Assembly (NCBI GenBank): GCA_013339895.1 | Contig: JABACO010000022.1 | Coordinates: forward strand, 7,205,951-7,269,950 | DNA: 64,000 nt | Direction: 5' to 3' | From: Ephydatia muelleri | Taxonomy: Eukaryota > Porifera > Demospongiae > Spongillida > Spongillidae | Part shown: in pieces, positions 11,346-23,257 of the stretch | How the letters are laid out: each line of letters starts with the position of its first letter | Numbering within the stretch: position 1 is the stretch's first letter | Program-made: the position numbers and the translations under genes | The notes under the pieces: model-generated | Database searches by the model: none | Seen by the model: the letters and a program-made list of their open reading frames with translations, nothing else | Told to the model about the DNA's origin: nothing

Positions 11346-12167
11346 CTTGCACCCACAATGTACATGTATTACATGTATGTGCTTGTTTACTCATTGTTAC
11401 ATATATGTGATTCAATGGCTGGGCACTGGACAACATCACCGCCCTGTTTACAGGTAGTAGCGCCAGGGCACAAAGAACATGAGGAGCCTCTAGCCGTGTC
11501 CATCCCTAGCCACCATTGGATGGAGAATTACAGTTCATTGGGTTCAAAGTTCAGTCAAGACTAGGAGGTGTGACCAGTAGCCAGGATGCAGCATGAGGTG
11601 CTGACACAGAGAGCAGCCAAGCCTTGTCAGCAGGTGATGATGCTTTCAACAACAATGAGAACTGGGTCCTCTAGTTTTTTTGACAGTACCCTTTAGTGGA
11701 CGGGTGAGGCTGTGGTAGCATCCACAGATATTACTTCAGACAGGGAGATTATGCCTTATATTTGTATCCCATAAAACAAATATCAGTCCTAACTCTCACC
11801 TTCGGAAGCAATTCTTTCCTTAAAACAAAAGCTTACATATAATTAAGTGGCCAGACAAGAAATAGGCCTGTGTGAAGTACTGAAATGACTACAATTAAGC
11901 ACACACTAATGTATCATTAGCTCCAATAGTCCTAAATCAAAGTTCAACTTGACTGTGACCTATTTTACATCTTGCAGCACTCTTTCAGGCAGGAGCATGC
12001 CGAATAGTTCAAGAGAGCTGACACTGAATCACCAACATGGTTCTTCCATCAGTGAGTCTCTACAAGGCTGAGAAGACATGAAGATCAAGAACATAACATA
12101 TATACATGTACATAAAACACATACATACATGTACATACACATACATGTATGCACACATATTTATATA
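11346..12167. other. No gene recognised
   Basis: Noncoding as far as I can see. It ends in a run of ACATGTACATAC words (12100-12160). Confidence 0.4.
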
Positions 12168-12707
12168 TATGGGATGTGGAAACTGCCCCTCAAAATTCCC
12201 TTGCGTTTGAATCGCTATAACTTCCAAACGGTTAAGGCTATTGACTTCTTATTCTCATACTACACCATTTCTGTATGGTGAAATACGTTTTGGGGTATTG
12301 CAATGTATGATACCCCACTAGGTTCAAACCCGCCAAATACCTTTCGGTTCTCCTGTAATCATATCGCTTTTAAAATTCGGTTTGTGGGTACATACCTATC
12401 GCGGCAAATTGTGTCCTGCCATATCAAGCGGGAAAATGTGCATGTAGGGACCTCTCTATTTACAAACCAAAATTGAAGCGATTTGATTACTCCTACCGAA
12501 AGTTATGGTAGGTTTGAACCCGGTGGAGTATTGGACATTGCGATACTTGCACAGTCAAGTGCAAGGCCCCCAAAATGTATGAAGTGTTGAAAATAGGAAG
12601 TCGATAGCGTTAATAATTCGGATTTTATAATGATTCAAACACAAAGACATTTTATACAGTCATGTATTATATGCGATGGGCCGTTTTGGTGGAAACTGTC
12701 CCATATA
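12168..12707. mobile_element. MITE with TATGGGACAGTTTCC-type ends
   Basis: The left end (TATGGGATGTGGAAACTGCC) and the right end (GGAAACTGTCCCATA) are imperfect inverted repeats. Inside, CGTTTGAATCGCTATAAC and AAAATAGGAAGTCGATAGCG are shared with the shorter element at 46041-46295. The two belong to one MITE family. No coding capacity. Confidence 0.75.
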
Positions 12708-12990
12708 CATGTACATGCATGTACATACACATATGGGGCAGAGAAAACATGGTAGTTTTCAAATGTTATAGTTGACACAAATCTTATGCACCTCAACTTA
12801 AAGTCAGACTAACTGCTGCAAAGTTAAAAGTGTGGAATCTTTAATAAGGGATTACTTTTCAATGGGAAAGGTCAATAAAGTGCGTACCGCCAGTGTATGA
12901 CTGCTATTGTACATTTGATGCTTCCACTGTTTGTACCAGACGTTACCATACATGTAGATAGTTTAGAGATCTATATGTGTAAGCTCTTAT

Positions 12991-13220
12991 CAGGCCCATA
13001 GCCAGGGGGAGATTCCCCCCTCCCTCCCCCCCGTTCGATGCTTGAAACTTCCGCCTCTTCTAGATATGGTACATGTACTTATAAAAATGCATCAGGCCCG
13101 AAGGTGTCTCGCTTTTCGAATTTGGCCCCCCCCCCCCCCCCCCGCTCTCGTATTTGGGCCAATGCTTTCAGAAGTATTAATCGATTCCCCCCCCCGCCTA
13201 ACTTCCTGGCTACGGGCCTG
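12991..13220. mobile_element. 230-bp hAT-like MITE, CAGGCCC ends
   Basis: It starts CAGGCCCATAGCCAGG and ends CCTGGCTACGGGCCTG, an inverted repeat of 16 bp with one mismatch. CTTAT occurs directly on both outer sides, a partial match to the 8-bp duplication expected of hAT elements. Inside it holds poly-C runs and no gene. Confidence 0.7.
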
Positions 13221-13927
13221 CTTATATATTACAGTTGCACAACCATTTAGCCTATTACGGACGTAGCTACTGTAATCATGTACGTGTCACATTCATGCTA
13301 ACCTAGGACTCTGAGACTTGCAAGATGCTTCCGTAAGAAGACTGGTTGGTTGTCATGCCCAGGCACTCCTGTGTCGATTCTATAAGTGGCAAACTCCTCT
13401 GTGTAATCGCCATCTCCGTCTTTGCAGCAGATAATCCCAATTAGTGCCCACTCTTACAAGGGGTCATGCTAAGTCAGTATAGGTCATTAATACAAAATCA
13501 AAAAACAACCAGGTCTGGGCACGGCTGACTGACGATAGGGTGGCACGTGATGATCGTGGTAGGCACATTGAATGTGGGGTGTATCTCACTAACCATTCAA
13601 GGGAAGTGCGATTTGAAGGCCCTAAGCTCTGAAAAAATAATGATAAATAAGTTCATTGATTACTCTCATGTAATCCGTGAGCAGGTAAGGACAATATCAT
13701 TTGGTTTGGAAACTATTGATGACTGAATAAGGAAATGAGAAAAAATGAATGGACATTGGAAACCTTGCATAATTAATGTGGAAGTGCGGATATAGGTACT
13801 TAAGTTCCGAAAAACTACACAAAATACGTCAACTAGTCCCCAAATTGCAAATCCGAGAGCAGCTAGTCAGTATTTGGTTTTTTTCTGCAGTTAGCTGCAG
13901 TTTTCTGAATGCGTCCATACATTTTCT
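13221..13927. other. No gene recognised
   Basis: No recognisable domain, repeat or inverted ends. The sequence is mixed in composition and may be single-copy intergenic DNA. Confidence 0.4.
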
Positions 13928-14625
13928 ATGGACATTGAATTACGCAATGACCGAATACCGCGTAATCCTTTTGACCGCCAATTTCTCGATATGTGCAGTA
14001 CATCTGACAGCCTCATAAACCTGCTGAAGACAAGCCTAGTATACGGTAAGCGACTCACAATTTGTGTGCAATGCACTTTATTGGTGTTGGTCTCCGGTTG
14101 TCACAAACGGCCGATTCTGCTGAGGTAAGTTACGCAGTGGCATTGCATTTTGCTTTCTGCAGCGTTTCGATTCGAACTGCTGGTTAGTACGGCACTAAAA
14201 TGTTTTTTTCTTCGCATTTCGTTAGGCCGAGAACTAAAACACGACGGCACCAACAAGACCATCAGTAGGGATAAGTATGACCATTTCAATTGATGCCAAA
14301 TGTTATTATGTTCTCGTCTTTATCAGGTCACGTAGTACGTGAGGACCGCTGTCTCAAGGACTATGGTATTCGGCTATCACAAGCGGTCTATTCTGCTGAG
14401 GTAAGTTACGCAATGGCTTTGCTACCATCATTTTTCTTTTCTGCAGCGTTTCGATTCGAACTGGTAAGTATGCTGTGAGGCACATTTTTCTTCTTGTGCG
14501 CATTTGGTTAGGTCGAAACCTAAAACAACGACGGCACCAAGTCCATCACTAGAGGTAAGTATGGCCATTTCAATTGGCGCCAAATGTTATTGTATTCTCG
14601 TCTTTTTCAGGTCACACTAAGTTAG
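13928..14625 (+). CDS. Small multi-exon candidate with tandem mini-exons
   Basis: I do not recognise the protein. An opening frame at 13928-14045 (MDIELRNDRIPRNPFDRQFL...) ends at a GTAAGC donor. Two tandem copies of the same exon set follow. In the second copy, exons at 14327-14400, 14447-14463 (17 nt, CGTTTCGATTCGAACTG), 14512-14554 and 14611-14625 are each bounded by AG acceptors and GTAAGT or GTAAGTA donors. The introns are 46, 48 and 56 nt. Joined, the four exons stay in frame to a TAG at 14623. The first copy (exons ending 14124, 14163-14182, 14226-14270) has lost one donor (GGATAAG) and runs into a stop, so it is probably dead. No signal peptide or known motif is seen. It could be a lineage-specific gene, a transposon exon set or a decayed duplicate. 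Confidence 0.4.
14092..14625 (+). repeat. Tandem duplication of an exon-intron unit
   Basis: Two copies of about 280-300 bp share TTCTGCTGAGGTAAGTTACG, the microexon CGTTTCGATTCGAACTG, ACGACGGCACCAA and CCAAATGTTATT. The second copy has the better splice sites. Confidence 0.75.
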
Positions 14626-14716
14626 TACTTGGGAATCGCTGTCTTATTTGAATATTTTGTGTTTTGTGTTGTACCACTTATATGTGCGAAGAAACGTTTT
14701 ATAACCAAGCAGATGC

Positions 14717-14753
14717 AAAGGGGGGAGGGGGGGGGGGGGGGGGGGGGGGGGGG
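14717..14753. repeat. Poly-G tract
   Basis: G-run with rare A interruptions, downstream of the mini-exon array. No function is evident. Confidence 0.9.
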
Positions 14754-15340
14754 AGAGGACTAGTTTACGGAAGGTCAAGACCCAAATTACGATAGTGCGC
14801 GGTTCACCAAAGAGTGTAAAATTAATGAAATTCAAATGTTTGCTAAGATACCAGAAACCGCACGTGACTGCAATAAAAGCATTTGCTTATAATGTTTAAT
14901 ACGCAGACAGCTTATATTGCTGTGTATATTCGAATATATGCTATAATATACAGTGTCGCATAGCAAACCTTTTGCACTGTGATAGATGAACTGTGTGGTG
15001 GTGGTAGGACCTATGATTGGCCGACAAAAAGGGCGTACCGGTTTACAGATACCAGTTTTCCGGGAGTATCACTGTTAAAGAAGGGTGTTGCCACAACACA
15101 CTTAGGGGTGTTCGTACGCCTGTTTAGGAATAACACCCCATGGAGTGTAGTGGTAACCGCTCGAAGGTGTTACAGCCAACACCCCTGAAGTGTAGCCAGT
15201 ACACTCTATAGGGTGTTGACCAAGGCAACAATAGTTCGTGCATGCACCGTAATCTTACGATACAACATAAATTGACCTTAATAAACTATACAACAACAGT
15301 TGATGATTTTAATAAAAAGTTGACAATAAATACAAACATA
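14754..15340. other. Intergenic, short GGGTGTTG repeats
   Basis: The part at 15075-15225 holds several GGGTGTT/AACACCC words in both orientations. It may be an old MITE, but its ends are not clear. No gene. Confidence 0.4.
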
Positions 15341-15564
15341 CACAGTGAAACCGCTATCCGGAGACGGGTTGCAACGGTGCCCCGTCACTTTCGATCAAGA
15401 CGGACTTCCACGTAAATTTCACGGAAACGTTTAGTGACGGTATCCGTGTATTTATGAACGTGAATCGACGAACGCTACCGCACGGTACCGCGTCCTCCAC
15501 TATTATTGACGCATGGTCACGTGATACAAGTAACTCCTTCCGAATTCAAAAAATGAGCGGCAAG

Positions 15565-15969
15565 TGACGTTACTGTCACCACTGCGGGGAATACGTGTGT
15601 AGATCTACATTTATTGAACACCAAATGCTAGTAGAGTCGTTATCCAAAGCTGATAGTTCTCTTCAAGCTAAACAACAGCTTCCTGCGGAAGGTATGTACG
15701 TATCGTATATCATACACGTGCACCGATTATGTATGCATATGCGCAGCTGCATACTCGATTCGCGAGATATAGCTAGTACTGAGCGGTAGCTATTAGCAGC
15801 TAATTGTATCCTTTTTTGTTATACAGACGTACCGGGTACCGGTACTATGGCAGACAGGAGAGCATATAGAATACCTCTCCGGCTCTGAGTCAGATTCGTC
15901 ATCAAGTAAAGAATCTTTACAGCAAGGACTCCATAACTATAAATGGCACCAGTTGCCTGTGTGTGTATG
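15565..15969 (+). pseudogene. N-terminal exons of transposon-type zinc-finger protein
   Basis: Exon 1 (about 15569-15690) reads CHHCGEYVCRSTFIEH followed by QMLVESLSKADSSLQAKQQL and ends at a GTATGT donor. CxxC followed by F..H at this spacing is usual at the N terminus of sponge and cnidarian transposon proteins. A second exon begins after TATACAG at about 15826 and reads acidic-serine-rich EYLSGSESDSSSSKESLQ. It then runs straight into the minisatellite at about 15950, where coding sense is lost. The protein beyond this point is gone. Confidence 0.45.
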
Positions 15970-17800
15970 TGATGTGTGCCTCTGTGTGAGATGTGTGCCA
16001 CTGTGTATGTGTGCCTGTGTGTTGATGTGTGCCTGTGTCAATGTGTGCCTCTGTGTAATATGTAGCCTTAGTGATGAGTGCCTCTGTGTGATATGCGCCT
16101 CTGTTTATGATACATGTGTCCCTGTGTGTAATGTGTGCCAATATGTGTAGCCTATGTGTGATGTACACATGCCTCTGTGTGATGTGTTCCTGTGTGTGAT
16201 TTGTGATGTACACGTGCCTCTGTGTGATGTGTCCCTCTGCTCTGTGCGTGATGTATGCCTCTGAGTAATGTGCACTTGCCTCTGTGTGATGTATTGCTGT
16301 GTGTGATGAGTGCCCGTGTGTGATGTTTGCCTCTCTGTAATGTGTAGTCTTATTGATAAGTGCCTGTGTGATGTGTTCCTCTGTTTATGATGTGTCCTTG
16401 TGTGTGATGTGTGCCAATGTGTAACGTGTGTGATGTGTGCCAATGTGTAACTTGTGTGTGATGTGTGCTTGTGTGTGATGTGTAACCTTAGTGATGAGTG
16501 CCTGTGTGTGATGTGTGGCTGTGCGTGATGTGTGCCTCTGTGTGTGATGTGTGCCTCTGTGTGATGTGTGCCTGTGTGTGTGATGTGTACCTGTGTGTGA
16601 TGTGTGCCTATGTGATGTGTGCTTGTGCCTGTGTGAGATTTGATGTGTGCCTGTGTGATGTGTGCCTATGTGCGATGTGTGCCTATGTGTGATGTGTGCC
16701 TATGTGTGATGTGTGCCTGTGTGTAATGTGTGTAACCTGTGTGTGATGTGTGCCTGTGTGTGATATGTGCCTATGTGTCATTTGTGCCTGTAGCCTTAGT
16801 GATGTGTGCCTATATGTGATGTGTGATGTATGGCTGTGTGCTATGTGTGTCTGTGTGCATACCTCTGTGGGATGTGTGCCTGTCTGTAATGTGTGCCAAT
16901 ATGTGTAACTTGTGTGTGATATGTGCCTGTGTGATGTGTGCATGTGTGTGATGTGTGCATGTGTGTGATGTGTGCCTCTGTGTGATATGTAGCCTTCGCG
17001 ATGAGTGTCTATGTGTCTGTGTGTGACATGAGCCTGTGTGATGTGTGCCTGTGTGATGTGTGCCTCTGTGTGTGCCTGTGTGATTTGTGCCTATGTGTGA
17101 TGAGTGCCTGTGTGATTTGTGCCTGTGCGTGTGTATGCCTGTGTGTGATGTGTGCCTGTTTGTGTGATGTGTGCCTGTGTGTGATGTGTGTCTGTGTGAT
17201 GTGTACCTGTGTGATGGTGCTTCTGTGTTATGTGTGCCTGTGTGATGTGTGCCTCTGTGTGTGATGTGTGCCTGTTGATGTGTGATGTGTGCCTGTGTAA
17301 TGTGTGATGTGTGCCTATGTGTGATGTGTGCCTCTTTATTATGTGTGCCTTTGTGATGTGTGCCTGTGTGTCATTTGTGCCTATGAGTGATGTATGCCTG
17401 TGTGTGTATGTGTGCCTGTTTGTGTGATGTGTGCCTTTGTGTGATGTGTGCCTGTGTGATGTGTGCCTGTATGATGTGTGCCTTTGTGATGTGTGCCTGT
17501 TGGTGTGATGTGTGCCTGTGTGTGATGTGTGCCTGTGTGTGTTTGTAGCCTTAGTGATGAGTGCCTCTGTGATGTGTGCCTGTGTGATGTGTGCCTGTGT
17601 GATGTGTACCTGTGTGATGGTGTCTCTGTGTTATGTATCCTGTGTGTGTGCCTCTGTGTGATGTGTGCCTCTGTGATGTGTGCCTATGTGTGATGTGTGC
17701 CTATGTGTGATGTGTGCCTATGTGTGATGTATGCCTTGTGTGATGTGTGCCTGTGTGTGATGTGTGCCTGTTTGTGTGACGTGTGTGTGGCTGTGTGCAA
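15950..17800. repeat. TGATGTGTGCCTGTG minisatellite, ~1.85 kb
   Basis: More than 100 degenerate copies of TGATGTGTGCC(TGTG)n with occasional TAGCCTTAGTGATGAGTG spacers that recur at 16065, 16485, 16790, 16990 and 17545. The spacer recurrence points to a higher-order repeat of a few hundred bases. All open frames here are artefacts. Confidence 0.9.
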
Positions 17801-18880
17801 CATTATAGAAGTACTTCGTTCATTCTTTACATGTGTAGGGATAAAGGATTATGTCTTCCATCCTCACTCAAACTATAACTGATTCCATGTACATGTTGTA
17901 TGTTCTGCATTCTTGTATTGGACCTTAATGAATCAATTTCAAGGCTGATAAAAGATTTAAATCGCACATACATGTACTGGACTGTTACCTCATTGCCATG
18001 GCAACACATCGCATACCAATAACAAGCGGTATAAGCTCGCTAATTGCAATTGATTGACAGTTGCTGGTTAATTCAACTATAACTGTCCCTTGACCAATTC
18101 ACGTGACTATTTTAATAATAGGTTTTTGGCGGGGAAACAGTGGTGTAGCCGATGGATGTTACCTATTTTATCGCAACCTATTTTGGCGCCAAAGTACAAC
18201 GTGCATCAGCGCAGCAAAGAGCACGATATGGTAAGCGTTTCGCTATCGGCCTTTGTCCTCCTCTATAGCAACTTTCAGGTTCAAAGATTGGCGTGGAACT
18301 TATGGATCCGAATAAACTTGTTGATTCGCCACATACTGATGATAAGACATGAGTGCTGCGTAAGTGCCATTTTTGGGGTGTCGAAGATATCACAACCACT
18401 TTTCTTCCATCTACAGGAATAGGTTGTAACGCGAACACATATTAGTAGGTGTAACGTATTATTGGTACGTTATTTAATTGTATTTCCTCTACCCAGCCAC
18501 CTTTATTTTTTTTGGCTTTGGAACGCAATGAGGTATGTACAAGGGTCACTTTTTTCCTCATCTGTGACTTTTTACACAAGATGAACGTTTGATGACGTGA
18601 GTGGCTCCACGTTTGTGCCAGTGTCATCGCGCGCAGATTGTCAATACCGGCGCAAATGTGTAAGCAAGTACTTCTGTGGTTCATGCATTCATGATTGATG
18701 CTACACATAATTATCTTTCAACAGAACGGAATCCGGCTTTTTGCCTAATGTGGAGACCAAGCAAAACTGACACTTGCTCTTCCTTTTTATATGCATTTGT
18801 ATTTGTATATGGTTTTTTGAAGAACTAACCCTGAGAAAAGTGAATGGGATGGTGCACGTATACGATAAAGCTGCATGGAT
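17801..18880. other. Interior of 3.8-kb element, no gene assigned
   Basis: Some short frames exist (for example 18178-18438 minus) but none has a recognisable domain, and splice-like signals are scattered. I cannot support a gene. Confidence 0.35.
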
Positions 18881-19168
18881 AGAAAGTAGAAGCGGTACCG
18901 CTGTAGTACCGGTAGCCAGAAATCCAACCTTACGTACCGACGGTACGATGCGGTAAAAAGCGAACCGCCTTTAACCGTGGATTTCCCGGACTGACGGATT
19001 ATAACGTTTAAAGACGTGACAGAGCGACGGAGGGGAAGGACGTTGCCGTCCACTCTCCGTCCACAGACGGACCGTTGGTATTGATATCAACGGTATCCGC
19101 CTACATCTGAGTGACGGGTAAGGTCACGTGATGAGACGTTACCGTCTCAATGTAATGGTTTCGCTGTG

Positions 19169-19759
19169 ATACATGTACAACAAAAGTATAAACATGTCTT
19201 TAGGGCCTATACGATGATCGAGTAGTCCTGGAGTGTTTCTCTGCATGCTTCGGACACTAAACAAATGAAGGAAACACATGCATATATATAACGGTCAGGT
19301 TCCAATATGAGACATGTCTAACCTTTTTAATTGAATCTTGGGTGCAGCCATCAGTCTCATGTTCGCTAAGCAGATCGGTGACAATAACAACGTCAATCGT
19401 ACCGATTGTTAAGCTTACCTCGAAGGCTTGCTAGAGCCCAAATGCATCGCTCAACGCTGGAAGGAAACAAATAGCTTACCAAAAAGTCGTGTAACACCGT
19501 GTAACAATAACAAAACGTGTTTCTAAAAGTCACGCATGCGCAATGAAATATACTTTTAGCTTGACCTTACATGTATATTTGTTACAATTGTGAATAATCA
19601 ACATGTCTCACGATGAACAAATAGCTAGGGTACACTGTAGGTATTCAGGTGTCTAAGATATAGAGTTGTCCAAATGTGAGGAAAGCTATACACGACTTTT
19701 GAGTAGTTCCAATTGCAAAAAGTGCACTTCTCTCGGAGTGTATTTGCTGTCCAACAGTA
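19169..19759. other. No gene recognised
   Basis: Mixed-composition spacer between the 3.8-kb element and the GT-rich minisatellite. Nothing recognised. Confidence 0.4.
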
Positions 19760-20520
19760 TTTCTGTGTATGTGTGAATGTGTGTGTACATGTATGCATAC
19801 ACATACACACATGAATTATACATACACACTGTGTGTGTGTTAGCATGAGTCTGTCTTGCACATGTGTGCATTTGTGCGTGCATTGTGTGTATGTGTGTAT
19901 GTCTGCACGTGTATGCATGTGTGTGTACATTTGTATGTGTTGTGTGTGCGTTGTGTGTGGATGTGTGTATGTCTGCATGTGTGAGCATGTGTGTGTGCAT
20001 GCATGTGTGATAGTGTGTGTTCATATGTGTGTGTTAGCATGTGTACGCGTGTGTGTTGTGTATGTGTGTGTATGTGTATGTATGTGTCTGTAAGTGTGTG
20101 TATGTGTTATGTGTATGTGTGTGCTAGCATGAGTCTGTGGCACATGTGTGTTGTTCATGCGTGTGTGTTAGCATGTGTGTACATGTGAATGTGTCTGTGC
20201 ATGTGTGTATGTGTGTGCACATGTGTGTGCATGTGTGTACGTGTGAATGTGTCTGTGCATGTGTGTACGTGTGAATGTGTCTGTGCATGTGTGTACGTGT
20301 GAATGTGTCTGTGCATGTAAATGTGTCTGTGCATGTGTGTATGTGTATGTATGTGTGGCGTGTGTGAAATGTGTGTGTTGCACATGTGTGTATGTGTGTG
20401 CATGTGTGTGTACACATGTGTGTGTGGTTATGTGTATTTGTGTGAGTACATATGTATGTGTGTACATGCACATGTAAACATGCATGCACATGTGTGGTTA
20501 TGTGTATGTGTGTGCAGCTC
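19760..20520. repeat. GT-rich minisatellite
   Basis: Degenerate GTGTGTATGTGT array. A clear 27-28-bp subunit (CATGTGTGTACGTGTGAATG then TGTCTGTG) repeats four to five times at 20180-20330. Long frames on both strands are low-complexity artefacts. Confidence 0.9.
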
Positions 20521-21370
20521 GTGTAAAAAATTTGTACATAAAAGTGCGTCTGCTATGCAAACATGTGCATGCATGTGAACATTGTCAAATAATTAATAGT
20601 TATTGTATTTACTTAGTATCAGTCATTACACCAAACCAGACATACATTTCACAAAAATGATATTTAATCCCACAACACTGTACCTACAAAAAGTGTTCAA
20701 ACACTGCACTACTTTAGCCTACCCTTACAAGTGTTGGGCAGCATTCATTCATCCAGCATATTTCTTCATGATTGCTATCAGGATCTGCATGTGGTATATA
20801 GACATATGTAGCTGCATGAATGCATGAACACTTTTAGCATACACCCAATGTTCAAGCTGCAACAGTTCTGTTAAATATAAAGGACTACCTACATACTAAA
20901 TGTCATGCAATATGCTGCTTCCTTGAGCTATATGTGATATTAAATGCATACCCATAATAAATAGTTGTGAGTAATAATGTATATGTTCACATGCCATTTT
21001 ACTAGGGTGTGGTATAAATAGAATCCAGATGGATTTTAAAACACAGTCACTGTTACCACACAAGCACTGCCCTTGTACTTAACCTTCACTCTCAGCACAA
21101 AGTGGCATGCAGGATAATAAACAAGTTTGCATCAAATTTGAAATTTAGCAGCATACTGGGGTACTCTACAACACACTAGCTAGCGTACCATACACACAGC
21201 AGTGCACATAGGCACGCAAGCCTTCCAAAGTACATCGAGATTACATGCATGCATGCATACGGTAATTACATGTTGAAAAAGCAGCTGTAGGCCTACTAGT
21301 ATACTAGAAATCCACACGCGCACGTGCCGCTGGGGTCACCAACGCACGGGCCATGGCCAGCCTATGGTAG
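20521..21370. other. No gene recognised
   Basis: AT-rich DNA with short ATGCATGCATGC palindromes (21245-21260). No supported feature. Confidence 0.4.
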
Positions 21371-22057
21371 CTCCCTCCTATTGCCATGCATATACCCCTC
21401 TCCCCCCATTCACTTGACAACACATTGGTGTAGCGTCGCTTGTGCACGACAGCCAACATAGATATATCCATCAACTACATATACACAACACTGACTCAAC
21501 ACAAACTCCACAACCACATACCACCACATGGAGAGCAGGGGCCAGCTACCTACAACTAGATTTGATTTTAGCCTAATTCATTTAGAGTGGTGGGCCCACA
21601 CCAGCTCAAGGAAAAAAACCTCACTTAGTGAGGAAAAAACCAAAACACACTGCTCATCCTACATATACAATTGTTCTGACAGCACATGAGCTCCTTCCAG
21701 CTTGCGTCATCTGCATTCATGAATGTCAAGGAGACAACTGAACATACACATACATCACATAAAAAGAAAAGGTTGACTGTAAGGTTGACTGTAAGTCGTG
21801 CACTGTGACTTAGACTGACTAGTCTTCCCACCTTCCTAGATACATATACCCAGATCCACGTGGCCATCTCACATGCTTCACACCTACATCATAAGCAGCC
21901 AATCGCAATAGGAGGGAGCGCAGTTTCTGTCTAATTTACTACGTTCAAACGACATAAGCATATATCTCCCTCCTATTGCCATGCATATACCCCTCTCCCC
22001 CCATTCACTTGACAACACATTGGTGTAGCGTCGCTTGTGCACGACAGCCAACATAGA
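21371..22057 (-). repeat. Split direct repeats at DIRS 3' end
   Basis: An identical 92-bp sequence occurs at 21371-21462 and 21966-22057, beginning CTCCCTCCTATTGCCATGCA. The second copy overlaps the 3' end of the tyrosine-recombinase frame. Two copies downstream of the recombinase fit the split direct repeat arrangement of PAT/Ngaro-type DIRS retrotransposons (B1-A2-B2). The partner A1 repeat was not found at the truncated 5' end. Confidence 0.7.
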
Positions 22058-23257
22058 GTAACAAAGAAAGCCTTGTTAGAGGCCAAGTCTCTTTGGAATC
22101 CTTCACATACCCATCCTTTGCTGACTCCGATTTCCATCGACCATGTCTCTTGAACAATCTGTCTGGTGCACCCGCATTAGCTGCTGCAGTGGCACCGCCT
22201 GCCCGCAGACTGTGCATCCCAAACAGAGCAGGATCCATACCTATAGACTTTATCTTCTCCAGCAACAATTCCCTGGCTCTCGAATAACTAAGTCCACCAC
22301 CTTTCCTCAGCTTTTCGCCCAACTTGGTCTTTGATATGGCCCTAAATACGTGCTCATGCGCTGTACATTCTAGCCCGCCCATAGCAAAATACCTCTCCAT
22401 CATGCCGACTGGGCATATGACTGTACCGGTTCTAGCCACAATAAGGGAGGAACCCTCCCTGTACTGATCCGTTTTACTCCCAACAATCGTAATTACCATG
22501 CTTTCGGTATTAAACACTATGTCACTACACCTGAGCTTAATGAGCTCATCGCATCACAGGAATCCAGCAAAAGCAACCAGAAACATTGACAATAACCTGA
22601 CATCCGTCAATGATGGATCCGGCCCTGCAGCCTCCACCATTTCCTTCAACATATCTGCCGTTACAGGCTCCTTGCGAGACTTTGGTCGGGCCAGCATGCG
22701 CCTCAGTCCAGCCAATGTCGCTTGGACAATAGGTGACGTACCCACTGACTCAAGCCCAGCTACCTCATGCAGCCATGATAATGCATGCACTGCCTCCTCT
22801 ACCGCTGCCCTGGATTGCACTGACTCACTTAAGTGTTGCGGATAGAGTGCTAGATGTATATCCTTAACAGGGAATGCGGGTACTTCGCGTCTGGCCTCTG
22901 CCCATGTCTTCCACCTCTGATAGACTCCCAGGTATTTCTTTGTCGTGGAATCCGCCCTGCTTCTCAAAACAGTGGCTGGTAGAGACTGTGCAAGACGCCG
23001 CAGCTCTGGGTCCTCCAGATCCTTCAGCAGTGGCCAGACACCCGCTCCCATCACATCTGGCTTAAACAGTAGCATTGCCACACGTAAATCCTCATATTTA
23101 AACTTCTGTACCTTCAAGTAATGATTCACATGTCTCAAGTTGACTACCAGCCTTCTTTTACCCGCGCCGTTCACCACCACTGACAGTGGACTACATACCA
23201 CTGGCTGCTCTGCAACCATTTTAATACAACCTCCTAATAAGAGTTCCGCAATTGCAC
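22005..23257 (-). pseudogene. DIRS-type RT stub fused to tyrosine recombinase
   Basis: This is the 3' half of a DIRS-like retrotransposon. It starts in the reverse transcriptase palm (AELLLGGCIKMVAEQPVVCS, GKRRLVVNLRHVNHYLKV). Near 23060 it jumps directly into a tyrosine recombinase (ADSTTKKYLGVYQRWKTWAE ... LLSMFLVAFAGFL), so most of RT, RNase H and the methylase-like domain are deleted in frame. The recombinase catalytic HxLR motif (GMHSLRAGGATAAANAG), a second histidine (HGRWKSES) and the tyrosine (KDGYV) are present. The first catalytic arginine, expected after AGFL and before the DEL motif, is replaced by an in-frame TGA at 22554-22556, so no full enzyme can be made. The 5' half of the same element is at 28321-28930, beyond an inserted DNA transposon. 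Confidence 0.85.

Larger units (their letters stand above)
15341..19168 (+). mobile_element. 3.8-kb DNA element with CACAGYGAAACC ends
   Basis: The left end starts CACAGTGAAACC and the right end finishes GGTTTCGCTGTG, a 12-bp inverted repeat with one mismatch. ATA occurs immediately outside both ends (15338-15340, 19169-19171). Both subterminal parts are unusually GC-rich and full of GTGACGG, CCGTC and GGTACCG words, unlike the neighbouring DNA. Inside lie two small coding exons near the left end and a 1.85-kb minisatellite. The transposase core is not recognisable. I infer a degenerate DNA transposon swollen by the satellite. The superfamily is unknown. Confidence 0.5.

Noticed and set aside
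15075..15230. GGGTGTTG/CAACACCC words as a MITE
   Set aside because: Words recur in both orientations but no consistent terminal inverted repeat or target duplication could be fixed.
15950..17800. CRISPR-like regular repeat array
   Set aside because: Units are degenerate, directly contiguous and without unique spacers of constant length; this is a eukaryotic minisatellite.
18178..18708. Minus-strand frames in the 3.8-kb element
   Set aside because: No motif, no codon pattern that stands out and no splice context; not supported as genes.
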